Notes: generated by a model from the sequence alone, not told the origin. Positions 51,053 through 60,323 are shown, numbered from the stretch's first letter. The stretch: DNA of 64,000 nucleotides from Ktedonobacteraceae bacterium (GCA_035653615.1 DASRBN010000027.1:101306-165305); one strand, 5' to 3'. Numbers and translations: made by a program.

Positions 51053-51976
51053 ATGCTATTCTCTGCTCACAATCTTCGTTATCATATAGAAGATTGTTAT
51101 TCATCCTTTTGTAGTTTCTTACAGCGGCGCGCAAAGTTCTATTTACGGCAATTAGCGCATGACTCCATGGAAGTAGATGAGGTCGTTGATCATATTATCG
51201 AGCAACTTACTCGTCTTGGCCTGATAGGCGCCAGGGATAATGAGCCTCCAACTCTACTCGAGCAATTGACCGATGCCCAGTTTCTCGCCTTTCTTAACCG
51301 GAGTATCAAGAATAAAGCGATTGATCGATTGCGCAAGAAGCGCTTGCAGATAAGTCCGGCTGCGGACCTCGAGAGCTATGGAGAAGTGGAGGAAGAAAAA
51401 GACCCGTTCGAGGATAAAGTAGAAACGGCCTGGAGCAAGCCTCCATTCGCAACGCCTGAAGAAGCGGCACTCGAGGCGGCAAAAAATACGCTCTTGTTCG
51501 TTCTCCTTAAGGAGTGCATCAGGTTATTAGGGAATGCGCCGCATCAATTGCTGGCCCTGGAGCAGGAATTTGAGGAGCTGGGCGTGGAAGAACTGGTTCA
51601 GTTCATGCATAAAGAGTTCGATGCACAACTTACCAATGTAGAACCGGACCATATGAGCCAGCATAAGGACCATGCGCACAAGAAGTTAAGGATTTGTTTG
51701 CAAGGCAGCAGTAACAATTTGAGAGTTCTCGTTGCCTTACGTTTATCACAATATGCGCAACGTGTCACCAAAACAGGTGAAATATCAGTTTCGATCCGGC
51801 AACTTATGAAGGATACACAAGGAAAACAAGATTTGTCTGACCAGGAAGTCAAGCGCGCCCTGGAGTACCTGGTCTCCAGGGGATTGCTGAATTGGCAAGG
51901 CGAAGAAATAGTGCGCTTTTCCTCTGCCCAGGCAAAGCGTATAGCGCGCTACTATGAAAAAGATGACGAGCAATAG
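51053..51976 (+). CDS. Divergent sigma-70-like protein
   Basis: 307 residues with GGGAGGG eight bases before the ATG. Residues 80-105 (FLAFLNRSIKNKAIDRLRKK) resemble the end of sigma region 2, where promoter melting and -10 binding take place. A charged linker and a helical part follow, and the C-terminus has a winged-helix-like end (LSDQEVKRALEYLVSRGLLN). It is longer and more divergent than a normal ECF factor. The next gene starts 19 bases on and encodes a protein with an HxxxCxxC motif, so a sigma/anti-sigma pair is a fair hypothesis. Confidence 0.6.
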   Translation: MLFSAHNLRYHIEDCYSSFCSFLQRRAKFYLRQLAHDSMEVDEVVDHIIEQLTRLGLIGARDNEPPTLLEQLTDAQFLAFLNRSIKNKAIDRLRKKRLQISPAADLESYGEVEEEKDPFEDKVETAWSKPPFATPEEAALEAAKNTLLFVLLKECIRLLGNAPHQLLALEQEFEELGVEELVQFMHKEFDAQLTNVEPDHMSQHKDHAHKKLRICLQGSSNNLRVLVALRLSQYAQRVTKTGEISVSIRQLMKDTQGKQDLSDQEVKRALEYLVSRGLLNWQGEEIVRFSSAQAKRIARYYEKDDEQ

Positions 51977-51995
51977 CAACCCTGGAGGAAAACCT

Positions 51996-53006
51996 ATGGC
52001 TGAAAAAAATGGATTCGATAATATACAGCTTGCACAATGGCTACAACAAGTATTAGCGACACCACCGGGGCAGGTGCAAACACAGATTGATTCTTTACGT
52101 GATGAAGGGGAGCTTGCAGGGAATTATCATCCTCAATTCTATACGCAATTACCAAATTTTGCGATGGCTCTATTGAAAAATGAACCCTATGTAATCTTGC
52201 GTTATGCTCCTCTCATATATCATTTAATAGGGTGTCGAACCTGTCATACTGCATACCTGGAAATCTATGATGCAATGAAAGCAGCTATCCAGCCGGATAT
52301 ACCGGCTATTGAGGTGGAAGAGGATGAGCAAATGCATTCCATGGTCAATGTTCCTGTACGCATGGTGGAATTGCTGTGCGAATTGCTGATCGACCAGGCC
52401 GGTGCTTTACTCAGGCAGGGGCGCCACGAACATACAGATAACGATGTGCGGGCGCGCGCACTCTTGCAACAGGCTATCTACATCAGCCTGCATATCAAGC
52501 AGAATAATATGCGGCAACATGCCCTGCGGAACCTGGTGGAAGTCGCTTCGTTGGCAGATACTACTCCCGATCCCATCGAACAGAATCCTGCTGCGCATTC
52601 CTATGCATCCCTGGTAGGAAGTGGAAATGGCTCGCGCAACGCAAGAGCCTGGCGAGGCGTGCATACCTTAGAGCGACCCGATAGCCAGCAGGTCATCTAC
52701 CTTCAATCGGGCAGGCTCTCAGGTGCGATTACCCAGCATGAAGACACGCTGGAGCTGCATCTTGTAGACCTGGATAAGGAGTTGCGCGGGCGTTACATTA
52801 CCATCTCTGTGCTGCTTGGAACGCTGCTCGAACCGGTTCGCTGGCTCGGCGGAAATCCACGCGCTATTCGCAGCCAATCTCCTGTCGCCGCGGATGGTTC
52901 GCTAACAACCTCTCTTGGCAAGACCGAACTGCACCTGGGTAAGGCGGAAGATCGTTACCTGCTGGAAACGCTGTTCAAAAAACTGGATGTCAGGCCTGCT
53001 GACTAA
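51996..53006 (+). CDS. Putative anti-sigma-like protein with HxxxCxxC motif
   Basis: 336 residues from ATG 51996 (GGAGGAAAACCT). The first 110 residues are helical and contain LIYHLIGCRTCHTAYLEIYD, an exact H-x3-C-x2-C as in zinc anti-sigma domains. The middle is helical and the C-terminus is beta-rich (QVIYLQSGRLSGAITQHEDT, LELHLVDLDKELRGRYITIS). No membrane helix is present. It follows the sigma-like gene by 19 bases. The function is inferred from motif and context. Confidence 0.6.
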   Translation: MAEKNGFDNIQLAQWLQQVLATPPGQVQTQIDSLRDEGELAGNYHPQFYTQLPNFAMALLKNEPYVILRYAPLIYHLIGCRTCHTAYLEIYDAMKAAIQPDIPAIEVEEDEQMHSMVNVPVRMVELLCELLIDQAGALLRQGRHEHTDNDVRARALLQQAIYISLHIKQNNMRQHALRNLVEVASLADTTPDPIEQNPAAHSYASLVGSGNGSRNARAWRGVHTLERPDSQQVIYLQSGRLSGAITQHEDTLELHLVDLDKELRGRYITISVLLGTLLEPVRWLGGNPRAIRSQSPVAADGSLTTSLGKTELHLGKAEDRYLLETLFKKLDVRPAD

Positions 53007-53521
53007 TGCGGCTCAAATTCAACGGTACCGCTTTTGCCCCCGCTTTTGCGCGCCACATAGGCTTGTTCGAGCGTAATCGTTGTATCCACACCTTTACACA
53101 TATCGTAGATCGTTAATGCGGCGACGGTTGCCGCCGTCAGTGCCTCGACATCTACGCCGGTCTTATAGGTCGTGCGGGTGCGCGCTTCGATATGTATCAA
53201 TCCCCTGGTGCTGTCAAGCCTAAAGTGCAGCTCGATATGCGTCATGGGCAGAGGGTGACAAAGTGGGATGAGCTGGGGCGTTTGCTTGGCAGCCATAATT
53301 CCCGCGATCTTCGCTACTTCCAGCACGCTGCCCTTAGAAACCTGGTTGTGTTCGATCAGGCGCAGCGTTTGCGGTGCCATACGCACGCGCGCTTTTGCCA
53401 CGGCTTCACGCATCGTTTCCGCGCGTTCCGTAACATCGACCATAAAAATATTACCGCTCTCATCCAGGTGCGTCAGCTGCTCCGCGGGTTTTTCAGGTTG
53501 ATTCGTTGATTGAGATGGCAT
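53003..53521 (-). CDS. moaC: Cyclic pyranopterin monophosphate synthase MoaC
   Basis: 172 residues. TLTHLDESGNIFMVDV-like entry (HLDESGNIFMVDVTER), then KGSVLEVAKIAGIMAAKQTP, IPLCHPLPMTHIELHF and TGVDVEALTAATVAALTIYD, followed by K in MCKGVD, are all MoaC hallmarks. It converts the MoaA product into cPMP in molybdenum cofactor synthesis. No other moa gene is near, but fdhD at 59424 also serves molybdo-enzymes. Its stop overlaps the end of the convergent preceding gene by four bases. Confidence 0.95.
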   Translation of the reverse strand: MPSQSTNQPEKPAEQLTHLDESGNIFMVDVTERAETMREAVAKARVRMAPQTLRLIEHNQVSKGSVLEVAKIAGIMAAKQTPQLIPLCHPLPMTHIELHFRLDSTRGLIHIEARTRTTYKTGVDVEALTAATVAALTIYDMCKGVDTTITLEQAYVARKSGGKSGTVEFEPH

Positions 53522-53690
53522 AAGTACATCGGCCTTTCATGAAGGACAGCATTTTTCTCTTTGCTTATCAAAAATCATTTATGGCAGTATATCATAGCTG
53601 ATGAAAAATCCGTTGCCAGCCTAAAAGCTCCTGGTGATTGCCCAGCAGTCCCCAGGACAGGAGAGTTCACGTGAGTTCAGGAGCGCGCGT

Positions 53691-53757
53691 GAGATTCTTC
53701 GCTGCGCTCAGAATGACATACCTTGAGCATGTCATTCTGAGCGCAGCGAAGAATCTC
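53691..53757. repeat. Perfect 29-bp inverted repeat, TCATTCTGAGCGCAGCG family
   Basis: Arms 53691-53719 and 53729-53757 are exact reverse complements with a 9-base loop. It is the cleanest copy of the family and may represent the complete unit. Confidence 0.9.
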
Positions 53758-53780
53758 TACTCACCTTCCAGGGAATCGCC

Positions 53781-53845
53781 CGCAAAGCACGAGGGGATAG
53801 ATGCCCGGCGATGCGTTCCAGGTATCCATCCCCTCGTGCTTTGCG
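53781..53845. repeat. Inverted repeat with CGCAAAGCACGAGGGGAT arms
   Basis: Arms 53781-53805 and 53821-53845 match at 23 of 25. It is next to the previous element and just past the XRE-TPR gene end, so may act as its terminator. Confidence 0.75.
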
Positions 53846-53857
53846 CAGCTCGAATTC

Positions 53858-55216
53858 CTATTCTGAGGTGTAAACCTGCATGCGCCGGCGAGCGGCGAAA
53901 GCCTGTTTCATATAATTGAAAGCCTCGTTCATTTTGCCATGTTCCTCTAAAAGTTGCGCATACATGGCGCATCCATCGGCCAGTTCCTCAAGAGCTTTCA
54001 ACTGCTCCAGCATCTGAAGCGCAGCTACGAAGTGTCCATCACCTGTTTCGGACGCTTTCTGCGCATAGGCAATCTTGCCCAGCGTCATAAGCGCTTCGGC
54101 CTTCATCATCGTATCTTCGTACTGAGATGCCAGGACCAGGGCCTTTTCCGCCTGTTCCTGTGCCTCTGCAAGCTGATCGTTCTCAAGGAGCCATTGCGCG
54201 TACTGGCCGGTGACAGTCGCCAGAACCAGTTGATCTTGCATCGCCTCCACCTGCGCCAGTGTTTTCTCAAGGTATGCAAGAGCGCTTTGCCGGTTGCCAC
54301 GCAGCATCGCTCGTCCAAGGTAGTAATAGAGGCCGCTCTTGAGTGATTGACTATATTCCTCTGAAGAGACCTGCATCAATTTGTACCCATAGAGCGTGGC
54401 CTGCTGGTAATCCTCTATTTCTTTATAATGTTGGAACAAATGCAAATAGAGTGATCGCAGTTGATCGGGATGAGAAACCGCCTCAGTCAGTGTCAGAGCG
54501 CGCTGGAACATTTCAATCGCTTGCTGAAACCTGCTCAAATACGTATAATGCAGACCCATATTCATATACACTTGCGCCATTAAAAAGGGATTCAAGGGCT
54601 GCATGTTTTCAAGCATGTCAAGGCTCTGCTGGTGCGCCTGCAGTCCTTGCGCGTAATTGTGCATCGCGGCATAGACATTCCCTAATAAGTTGAGGATTTG
54701 CAACCCCATATGATCGTTTGGATCTTTGATAAGATGCAGCGCCTCGGAAAGAGCGCTTTCCCCTTCCTGGAATTGAGATGCGATGGAGTAGGCCCAACCA
54801 AGGAGATAATGCAACTGTATCTCTTGACGCACAGTCAGCTCCCTGGATGTCAGTTTGCGTAGTTGAGCGATAGCGCTCTGTGCGGCACCTTGCCAGATAG
54901 CGATTTGCGCCTCAAGCAACTGAATTTCAATATCTGCCGCGTTTCGCGTTGCCTCATTTGCCGCGGCCTCCGCGTGTGAATTATTTGATGAAGCATCCGG
55001 TAGGAAATCGGCTGAGGAGAGACCGAGGCGATTTGCCAGGATCTCTAAAGCCCGCAGCGACGGGTGAATCTGGCCCCGTTCTATAGCAGAGATGTAACTG
55101 ACTGAGAAATCAGGTTGAGCGAGGTGGCTTTGGGTATACTTCTTAGCTATGCGCGCAGCACGGATTTTGGCCCCGACCGATTGACCAATGTTTTGCTGCG
55201 ATGGATCATATGGCAT
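53858..55216 (-). CDS. XRE-family regulator with TPR repeats, copy 2
   Basis: 452 residues, AGGAGGGCATT before the ATG. HTH at about 12-68 (VGAKIRAARIAKKYTQSHLA, SVSYISAIERGQIHPSLRAL), very similar to copy 1, followed by TPR units (IQLHYLLGWAYSIASQFQEG, QVYMNMGLHYTYLSRFQQAI, EALMTLGKIAYAQKASETGD). It faces the other copy across the sigma-like locus and moaC. A strong promoter on the minus strand lies at 55292-55320. Confidence 0.88.
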   Translation of the reverse strand: MPYDPSQQNIGQSVGAKIRAARIAKKYTQSHLAQPDFSVSYISAIERGQIHPSLRALEILANRLGLSSADFLPDASSNNSHAEAAANEATRNAADIEIQLLEAQIAIWQGAAQSAIAQLRKLTSRELTVRQEIQLHYLLGWAYSIASQFQEGESALSEALHLIKDPNDHMGLQILNLLGNVYAAMHNYAQGLQAHQQSLDMLENMQPLNPFLMAQVYMNMGLHYTYLSRFQQAIEMFQRALTLTEAVSHPDQLRSLYLHLFQHYKEIEDYQQATLYGYKLMQVSSEEYSQSLKSGLYYYLGRAMLRGNRQSALAYLEKTLAQVEAMQDQLVLATVTGQYAQWLLENDQLAEAQEQAEKALVLASQYEDTMMKAEALMTLGKIAYAQKASETGDGHFVAALQMLEQLKALEELADGCAMYAQLLEEHGKMNEAFNYMKQAFAARRRMQVYTSE

Positions 55217-55628
55217 AATGCCCTCCTACATAATCGCCAAATTTTTTTGCGAAGGGGAAATCAATAAATAACAAAATGGCTTACCATGCTTATTGTAAAA
55301 TACATCCTTGCTTCTGTCAAGTCTAAACGGAATAGAATTTATCAACAAACAGGATGACTCATACATACTATCAAATTAGACGAAAATTAGTAAAAGTTAT
55401 TGTTTGATAGCATGCTATCGCCTTTAAAATGAAAAAGAAATACACCTCAACTGTTTGCATCCTGGAAAAACTCTTTTCATCGAGCAACCTGGACGAACTT
55501 CCTATTAGGGGTCAGGAACGCTATGGTTTTCCCGGATTATTCGTTCCTAGTCTCAAAGGATAACTCAGTATCAGCGTTTGATTGCTGTATCCTGCTTTAT
55601 TCCTGATGAAGCTCAACAATGGAAAGCC
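55217..55628. other. Intergenic AT-rich region between divergent genes
   Basis: Holds the promoter of XRE copy 2 (55292-55320) and otherwise AT-rich sequence without a clear gene. Confidence 0.5.
55292..55320 (-). promoter_or_regulatory. Promoter of XRE-TPR copy 2
   Basis: On the minus strand TTGACA (55320-55315) and TACAAT (55297-55292) are exactly 17 bases apart. The leader is about 70 bases. Confidence 0.7.
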
Positions 55629-56438
55629 ATGAATCTAAAATTGCAACGTATTGCAGCAGAAAAGAGATGGTATTTCGTTTCATTTGTGCTGCTGCTGCTT
55701 TTCTTGCTGTATACCGCCATTTTCGCGAGCGGTATCTTCACAAATTTGACATTGAGCGCCGACCAATGGCTCTTACACCGGCCCCTTACCGGTGCTGATT
55801 GTGTGTTTCGCCAGTGGAAGCTGTTAGGAGACCTCCCTTTTAGCTCCTTTCTTACTGTGGTATTGGGTATTGTATGCCTGTGGTTGCGATATCGCAAACG
55901 CGTACTACTCTATATAGTACTTTTACTTGTGTTGGGTCTGGGCGTCGAGTTTGTGGGCAAGCAAGTATTTTCGCAGCCGGTTCCAGATTCTCTCGGTTAC
56001 GGCATGAATGTTCTGGCATGTCCGCAGGAGCTGCGCCAACCCCGTTCGGTACGGCTGATGATTATGCTGGGTATGTGGTGGGATGCGCGCCCCGCTTCGG
56101 CGAGAGCGATTCGTAAAGAACAATATAGCGCAACGACTCCCTTTTCGCTAGCCGATACGACTCCCGATAATGGCTATCCCAGCGGTCACGCCATACGTTG
56201 GAGCTTTCTTGGCATCGTAGCCGGTTGGCTCTGTTGGAGACACGTAAGGCGCCGGTTCCTGCGCGGGCTGTTGATGGCAATCGCATTTGCTATTGCTGTC
56301 GCAGGTGGACTGATCATGTTCTATATTGGCCTGCATCTTCTGACCGATGTCATTGCCGGTTACCTGTTTGGGGCAAGCCTGGCATGCTGCGCCATTGCCC
56401 TCTTACTGCGCAATGAGAAGAAGAGCAGATTTGTGTGA
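55629..56438 (+). CDS. PAP2-family membrane phosphatase
   Basis: 269 residues from ATG 55629. About six membrane helices. The lipid phosphatase motifs are partly seen: C2 as YPSGHAIRWSF (SGH, about residue 185) and C3 as GLHLLTDVIAG (the catalytic histidine of HxxxD). The C1 motif (KxxxxxxRP) is not clear; a 45-residue outside loop precedes C2. It may act on undecaprenyl pyrophosphate or phosphatidic acid. The penicillin-binding protein gene follows, which suits cell-wall lipid recycling. Confidence 0.82.
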   Translation: MNLKLQRIAAEKRWYFVSFVLLLLFLLYTAIFASGIFTNLTLSADQWLLHRPLTGADCVFRQWKLLGDLPFSSFLTVVLGIVCLWLRYRKRVLLYIVLLLVLGLGVEFVGKQVFSQPVPDSLGYGMNVLACPQELRQPRSVRLMIMLGMWWDARPASARAIRKEQYSATTPFSLADTTPDNGYPSGHAIRWSFLGIVAGWLCWRHVRRRFLRGLLMAIAFAIAVAGGLIMFYIGLHLLTDVIAGYLFGASLACCAIALLLRNEKKSRFV

Positions 56439-56592
56439 CCCATATTGCTTGCCAAACGCTGTTAACAATAGTACACTTTTCGCTGGCAGTAATGTTTTTT
56501 ACGTTTCCACCACAAGTAGGGGTGGGGAGCTTGCTCCGCCCTGGGCCTCATCGATGGTGGAATCTGTTTTTATCGCAGACAAGGATAGCGCA

Positions 56593-58386
56593 GTGTATAT
56601 AGGGAGAAGCATACGCAGACTCACGTATCTGTTTATCATACTATTTGTCTTGCTGAGTGTTGGCCTGGTTTACTGGCAGGTATGGGCCGCGCCGGCGGTG
56701 ACAGCAAATACTTATAGTACCTTTACCCGTCATTGTCTCGGTGATAGCGCGCCCAAGAGAGGGCGTATCCTTGACCGTAATGGCGTCGTGCTGGCATATT
56801 CGATACCCAGCACCAATCCCGCCCTCTGCGGTTACCAGCGCGTTTACACCGATCCTTCCCTGGCGGGACTGATCGGCTATTATATCAGTCCTTTGTTTGG
56901 CTCGACGGGCATTGAACACCAGTACAATGCCTATTTGAACGGCACAGTAGGCATTACCGGCCTCAATAATACCTTGAACGGCACATTACACCGGCCTCCT
57001 ATCGGCGATGACATTTACCTTACCATTGATGATCGCATCCAGCGCGCGGCCAATGACTTCTTTGATAAGTACGCCGCCACACCAGATGGTCAGTTTGTAT
57101 TTCCCTCTGATCGTGGTTCCATCGTTGTTATGGACCCTCACACGGGCGAAGTACTGGCGATGGTGAGCCGGCCCGGATTCGATCCTAATAAAGTTGCTTC
57201 TCTCGCCCTGGTCAACCCTGATCAACCCCAGAGCGCCTCGAATCCGACGTACATTGACTCGCTTATCAAGCTCGATCAGAGGCATGACAAGGAAGACCCA
57301 TTGCCAGAGCGTCCCCTTGACTACCGCTATGTGCCCGGCTCGACCTATAAAACCATGACACTCGTGGCGGGACTTGATTCTGGCAACTGGCAGTTGAATA
57401 ATCAGTTCGGCAAGCAGAACGCGCTAGGTCCGGTGGTGATAGGTCCGCCAAATGGTACAACAACTGCCAGCTGCACAAATTGCGCCAGCCCCGTGCAATA
57501 TGGGCAGCAGAGCTGTATTGTGCTTCCTCCCAAGAACTGTGGAGATGGGCAGGAGACATTTGGCATTAACGGTGTTGGAAATAACATCCAGACCTTCACC
57601 TTCCATTTCCCGGTGGATGTCGAGTATGGCTTTTCGCATTCGGATAATATCATCTATGCTCAGATAGGCGCGCAAATAGGCGCGGCCACCTGGCTCAAAT
57701 ATAACCAGGCCTTTTATGTTGGCCAGTCGCCGCCTTTTGATCTACCGGTAACGCCAAGTTCGGTTTTGCCTGCGGGCGCGACTACGCTCAGTGTTTCCCG
57801 GCTTGCCGAGAACGCCTTCGGGCAGGGTGTGGATCTCGTCACGCCATTCCAGATGTCGCTATTGGATAACGCCGTAGCGAATAATGGCGATTTGATGCGA
57901 CCCTGGCTGGTGATGAAAGTTACTGACCCAACAAATTCTGCTGTCGTGCAATCATTTGGCCCGCAGGACCTGGGTTCCAAGATGAAGGCAAGCACAGCAA
58001 CGCAGGTGCGCCAGGCGATGTTGGGCGTGGTGCGTTGCGGTTCGGGGCGGTTCGGCGATCCCCCTTCTCCTCTCAACCCTGAAATGTGGACCTCGCCTTA
58101 CGCCATTATCGCCAAGACCGGCACAGGCGAAGTTGGCGGGGGGCTGGGAGCCGAAAGCTGGGTAATCAGCCAGGCGCCATACCAGAATCCAAAGCTGACA
58201 ATTGTCTCCATGAAGGAAAATGCCGGTGAAGGTGGCCTGGTGAATGGGCCAATTATTAAGCAGTTGTACAATTACATCTTTCAGAATATTCCCCAGTACA
58301 AGTTAGCGCCCGTGGAGTCAACTGATCCCGGCCAATTGCAGGCTCAGGATAACCAGTATTGCGCGCAAACAGGACTGCTGCAATGA
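56593..58386 (+). CDS. Class B penicillin-binding protein (transpeptidase)
   Basis: 597 residues from GTG 56593, chosen because AAGGA precedes it; the open frame starts much earlier, but that part overlaps the PAP2 gene and a repeat. ATG 56554 is the other option. One N-terminal membrane helix (LTYLFIILFVLLSVGLVYWQ), a dimerisation part with RGRILDRNGVVLA, and the transpeptidase with SxxK in VPGSTYKTM, SxN as SHSDN and KTG in AKTGTGE. It crosslinks peptidoglycan. No FtsW/RodA gene is near. Confidence 0.9.
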   Translation: MYIGRSIRRLTYLFIILFVLLSVGLVYWQVWAAPAVTANTYSTFTRHCLGDSAPKRGRILDRNGVVLAYSIPSTNPALCGYQRVYTDPSLAGLIGYYISPLFGSTGIEHQYNAYLNGTVGITGLNNTLNGTLHRPPIGDDIYLTIDDRIQRAANDFFDKYAATPDGQFVFPSDRGSIVVMDPHTGEVLAMVSRPGFDPNKVASLALVNPDQPQSASNPTYIDSLIKLDQRHDKEDPLPERPLDYRYVPGSTYKTMTLVAGLDSGNWQLNNQFGKQNALGPVVIGPPNGTTTASCTNCASPVQYGQQSCIVLPPKNCGDGQETFGINGVGNNIQTFTFHFPVDVEYGFSHSDNIIYAQIGAQIGAATWLKYNQAFYVGQSPPFDLPVTPSSVLPAGATTLSVSRLAENAFGQGVDLVTPFQMSLLDNAVANNGDLMRPWLVMKVTDPTNSAVVQSFGPQDLGSKMKASTATQVRQAMLGVVRCGSGRFGDPPSPLNPEMWTSPYAIIAKTGTGEVGGGLGAESWVISQAPYQNPKLTIVSMKENAGEGGLVNGPIIKQLYNYIFQNIPQYKLAPVESTDPGQLQAQDNQYCAQTGLLQ

Positions 58387-58405
58387 GAGATGTTGTACAA
58401 CCGGA

Positions 58406-58897
58406 TTATAGGTCGTTCTCGGCTACCGTCGCGTCAGGCCTTTCTTCTTTATTGCTGTTCTCTTGCTGTATGATCGTCCAACAACTGTCACAGTAGCCCG
58501 CCGCTACCAGGTCGAGCGTTAAGTTATGGAAGTGGTATTGGTCTTGCAATTGTTCGTTGAGATTGCCGAGCAGGGTATCGTCCAGGTGGAGCATTGAACG
58601 GCAGCGGCGGCAGACCAGGTGATGGTGCGCCTTCCCCTCTGCGATCTCGTAGCGGGGTTGCTGGCCGGGCAGGTGATTTTCGCGCACAAGGCCGAGTTCC
58701 CGCAGCAATTCCAGCGTGCGATAGATCGTGGACAGGCTGACGTAAGGATTGCGCTTCTGCACGCGTTCCAGAATCTGGTCGATGCTCAGGTGTTCATCGG
58801 CCTCTTGAATGACGCTCAATATCATATAGCGCTGAGGCGTCAGGCGATAGCCGCGCTTGCGCAGTGTTTCGTTGCTTGAATTTCCGTAATGATGCAT
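58406..58897 (-). CDS. Fur-family transcriptional regulator
   Basis: 163 residues. Winged helix GYRLTPQRYMILSVIQE ... SLSTIYRTLELLRELGLV, and the zinc/metal part with HHHLVCRRCRSM and GYCDSCWTII (two CxxC pairs for structural zinc). Could be a Fur, Zur or PerR type; the metal cannot be told from sequence here. An extended charged tail follows the second CxxC. Convergent with the PBP gene. Confidence 0.9.
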   Translation of the reverse strand: MHHYGNSSNETLRKRGYRLTPQRYMILSVIQEADEHLSIDQILERVQKRNPYVSLSTIYRTLELLRELGLVRENHLPGQQPRYEIAEGKAHHHLVCRRCRSMLHLDDTLLGNLNEQLQDQYHFHNLTLDLVAAGYCDSCWTIIQQENSNKEERPDATVAENDL

Positions 58898-59162
58898 CCT
58901 CTAATCTCGTTCCTTCGTTGGAAGAATGGTGTGTTCATATCGTAGCATCGCTTTGTATTGGCGTCAACATATAGGAAAGATTGTTCACGTATACGACAAC
59001 TTCTCACCTGCGCGTTGATTCTTCTTAAGGGGGTTGTCCCGATAAGCGTGTGATCGGAGGGCTGTTGGGGTTGAAGGGCAGTCGCCCTGGTGAGGATACC
59101 GATTCGCTGCTATACTACTGTATACAAAACGCGATAGTTTTGCCTTGAGAGGATAGGAGACT

Positions 59163-59423
59163 ATGGTACGCTGGGAGCATCGTTACCTTTTGGGTACGAT
59201 GGTGTTTACGATTGCAGGCGATGTTGTGCGTGACTTTGATGAAGAATATGAGGCATGGAGCTGGCTGGAGCAGGAGGGTTGGGGCCTGGTAGCCATCGAG
59301 CCGCCAGACCCTGTACGTCCCGGCGCCTGTAAATACTACTTCAAGCGGCAGAATTTGCAGGTATCTACGCGCGTGACCGGGTCTCAAGCCATACCAACCT
59401 ATGAACAGAGGGGCAGGAAATAA
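59163..59423 (+). CDS. Small hypothetical protein upstream of fdhD
   Basis: 86 residues, ATG with ATAGGAGACT upstream. Acidic and aromatic (DVVRDFDEEYEAWSWLEQEG, then a basic end). It ends directly where fdhD begins, TAA followed by ATG, so the two are co-translated. I do not recognise the family. Confidence 0.6.
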   Translation: MVRWEHRYLLGTMVFTIAGDVVRDFDEEYEAWSWLEQEGWGLVAIEPPDPVRPGACKYYFKRQNLQVSTRVTGSQAIPTYEQRGRK

Positions 59424-60287
59424 ATGGTCGTTCCGGGCTTCTGGCGCTCGCAGCTCGATCCTGAGCGCGTGATGAATGTCCAGGTGACGCACTGGCACAA
59501 AGATGAGCAGGAGCAGCGCGAAGAATATCTGACGGTTGAAGAGCCTTTCGAAATACGTATCGCCGGTCGCAGCCTGGCCGTGATTATGCGCACACCTGGA
59601 CACGACTTTGATTTGGCGATGGGGTTTCTCCTGACGGAGAGCGTCATTGCAAGCGCCAGTGAAGTACTCGCAATTGAAGGCGCGACCGATGCAGATGGCT
59701 TGCCGCTGGCAAATGTGGTCAATGTAACGCTGCGCAAGAGCGAGCAGCCAGAGGCCCTGGTACCCAGGCAGGCGACTTTCGAGCGCCATTTTACGGTCTC
59801 GGCAAGCTGTGGTCTCTGTGGAAAAAACAGCATCGATGATTTAATGCTTGCGCTACCACCGCTCGAGTTGGGCGATGTACGCTTTTCAGCCGCAGGCATC
59901 TACGATTTGCCGGCAAAATTGCGCGCGGGCCAATCGGTGTTCAGTCATACCGGCGGCCTGCACGCGGCGGCCCTGTTTGCAGAGAATGGCGAATTGTACC
60001 TGCTGCGCGAAGATGTTGGCCGCCATAACGCTGTAGATAAGATTATCGGACACGGCCTGCGGCATGGTGATTTTCCCTATGACAGGCACCTGTTGCTGGT
60101 GAGTGGTCGCACCTCATTCGAGATTCTCCAGAAGGCTCTGCTGGCGCGTATACCCTGTGTTGCCGCCATTTCAGCTCCATCCAGCCTGGCGGTCGAACTG
60201 GCTAACCAGGCCGGAATCACGCTGATCGGCTTTTTACGGGGCCGGGAGATGAATGTGTATACGCATGCGGAGAGAATAGTAAAATGA
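59424..60287 (+). CDS. fdhD: Formate dehydrogenase accessory sulfurtransferase FdhD
   Basis: 287 residues. The CxxC loop is SASCGLCGKNSIDDL (about residue 133), and HTGGLHAAALFAENGELYLL, REDVGRHNAVDKIIGHGL and RTSFEILQKALLARIPCVAA follow, as in FdhD. It hands sulfur from a cysteine desulfurase to the molybdenum cofactor of formate dehydrogenase. No formate dehydrogenase gene is in the window. Confidence 0.94.
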   Translation: MVVPGFWRSQLDPERVMNVQVTHWHKDEQEQREEYLTVEEPFEIRIAGRSLAVIMRTPGHDFDLAMGFLLTESVIASASEVLAIEGATDADGLPLANVVNVTLRKSEQPEALVPRQATFERHFTVSASCGLCGKNSIDDLMLALPPLELGDVRFSAAGIYDLPAKLRAGQSVFSHTGGLHAAALFAENGELYLLREDVGRHNAVDKIIGHGLRHGDFPYDRHLLLVSGRTSFEILQKALLARIPCVAAISAPSSLAVELANQAGITLIGFLRGREMNVYTHAERIVK

Positions 60288-60288
60288 A

Positions 60289-60317
60289 TTGCGTCCAGTA
60301 TATCGTTGCTGTATAAT
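60289..60317 (+). promoter_or_regulatory. mnmE promoter, probably leaderless
   Basis: TTGCGT (60289-60294) and TATAAT (60312-60317) with 17 bases between. TATAAT ends six bases before the ATG, so the message would begin at or next to the start codon. Confidence 0.6.
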
Positions 60318-60323
60318 CCGCTC

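Noticed and set aside
51053..51976. Ordinary ECF sigma factor call for the sigma-like gene
   Set aside because: The region-4 part is not recognisable and the protein is longer than the family; kept as a divergent sigma-like protein only.
8455..53845. CRISPR array from repeated short motifs
   Set aside because: The repeats are dispersed, palindromic and lack regular spacers; no cas gene is present.
56347..56592. N-terminal extension of the penicillin-binding protein
   Set aside because: It overlaps the PAP2 gene and an intergenic TAGGGGTGGGGAGC repeat; AAGGA before GTG 56593 fits better.
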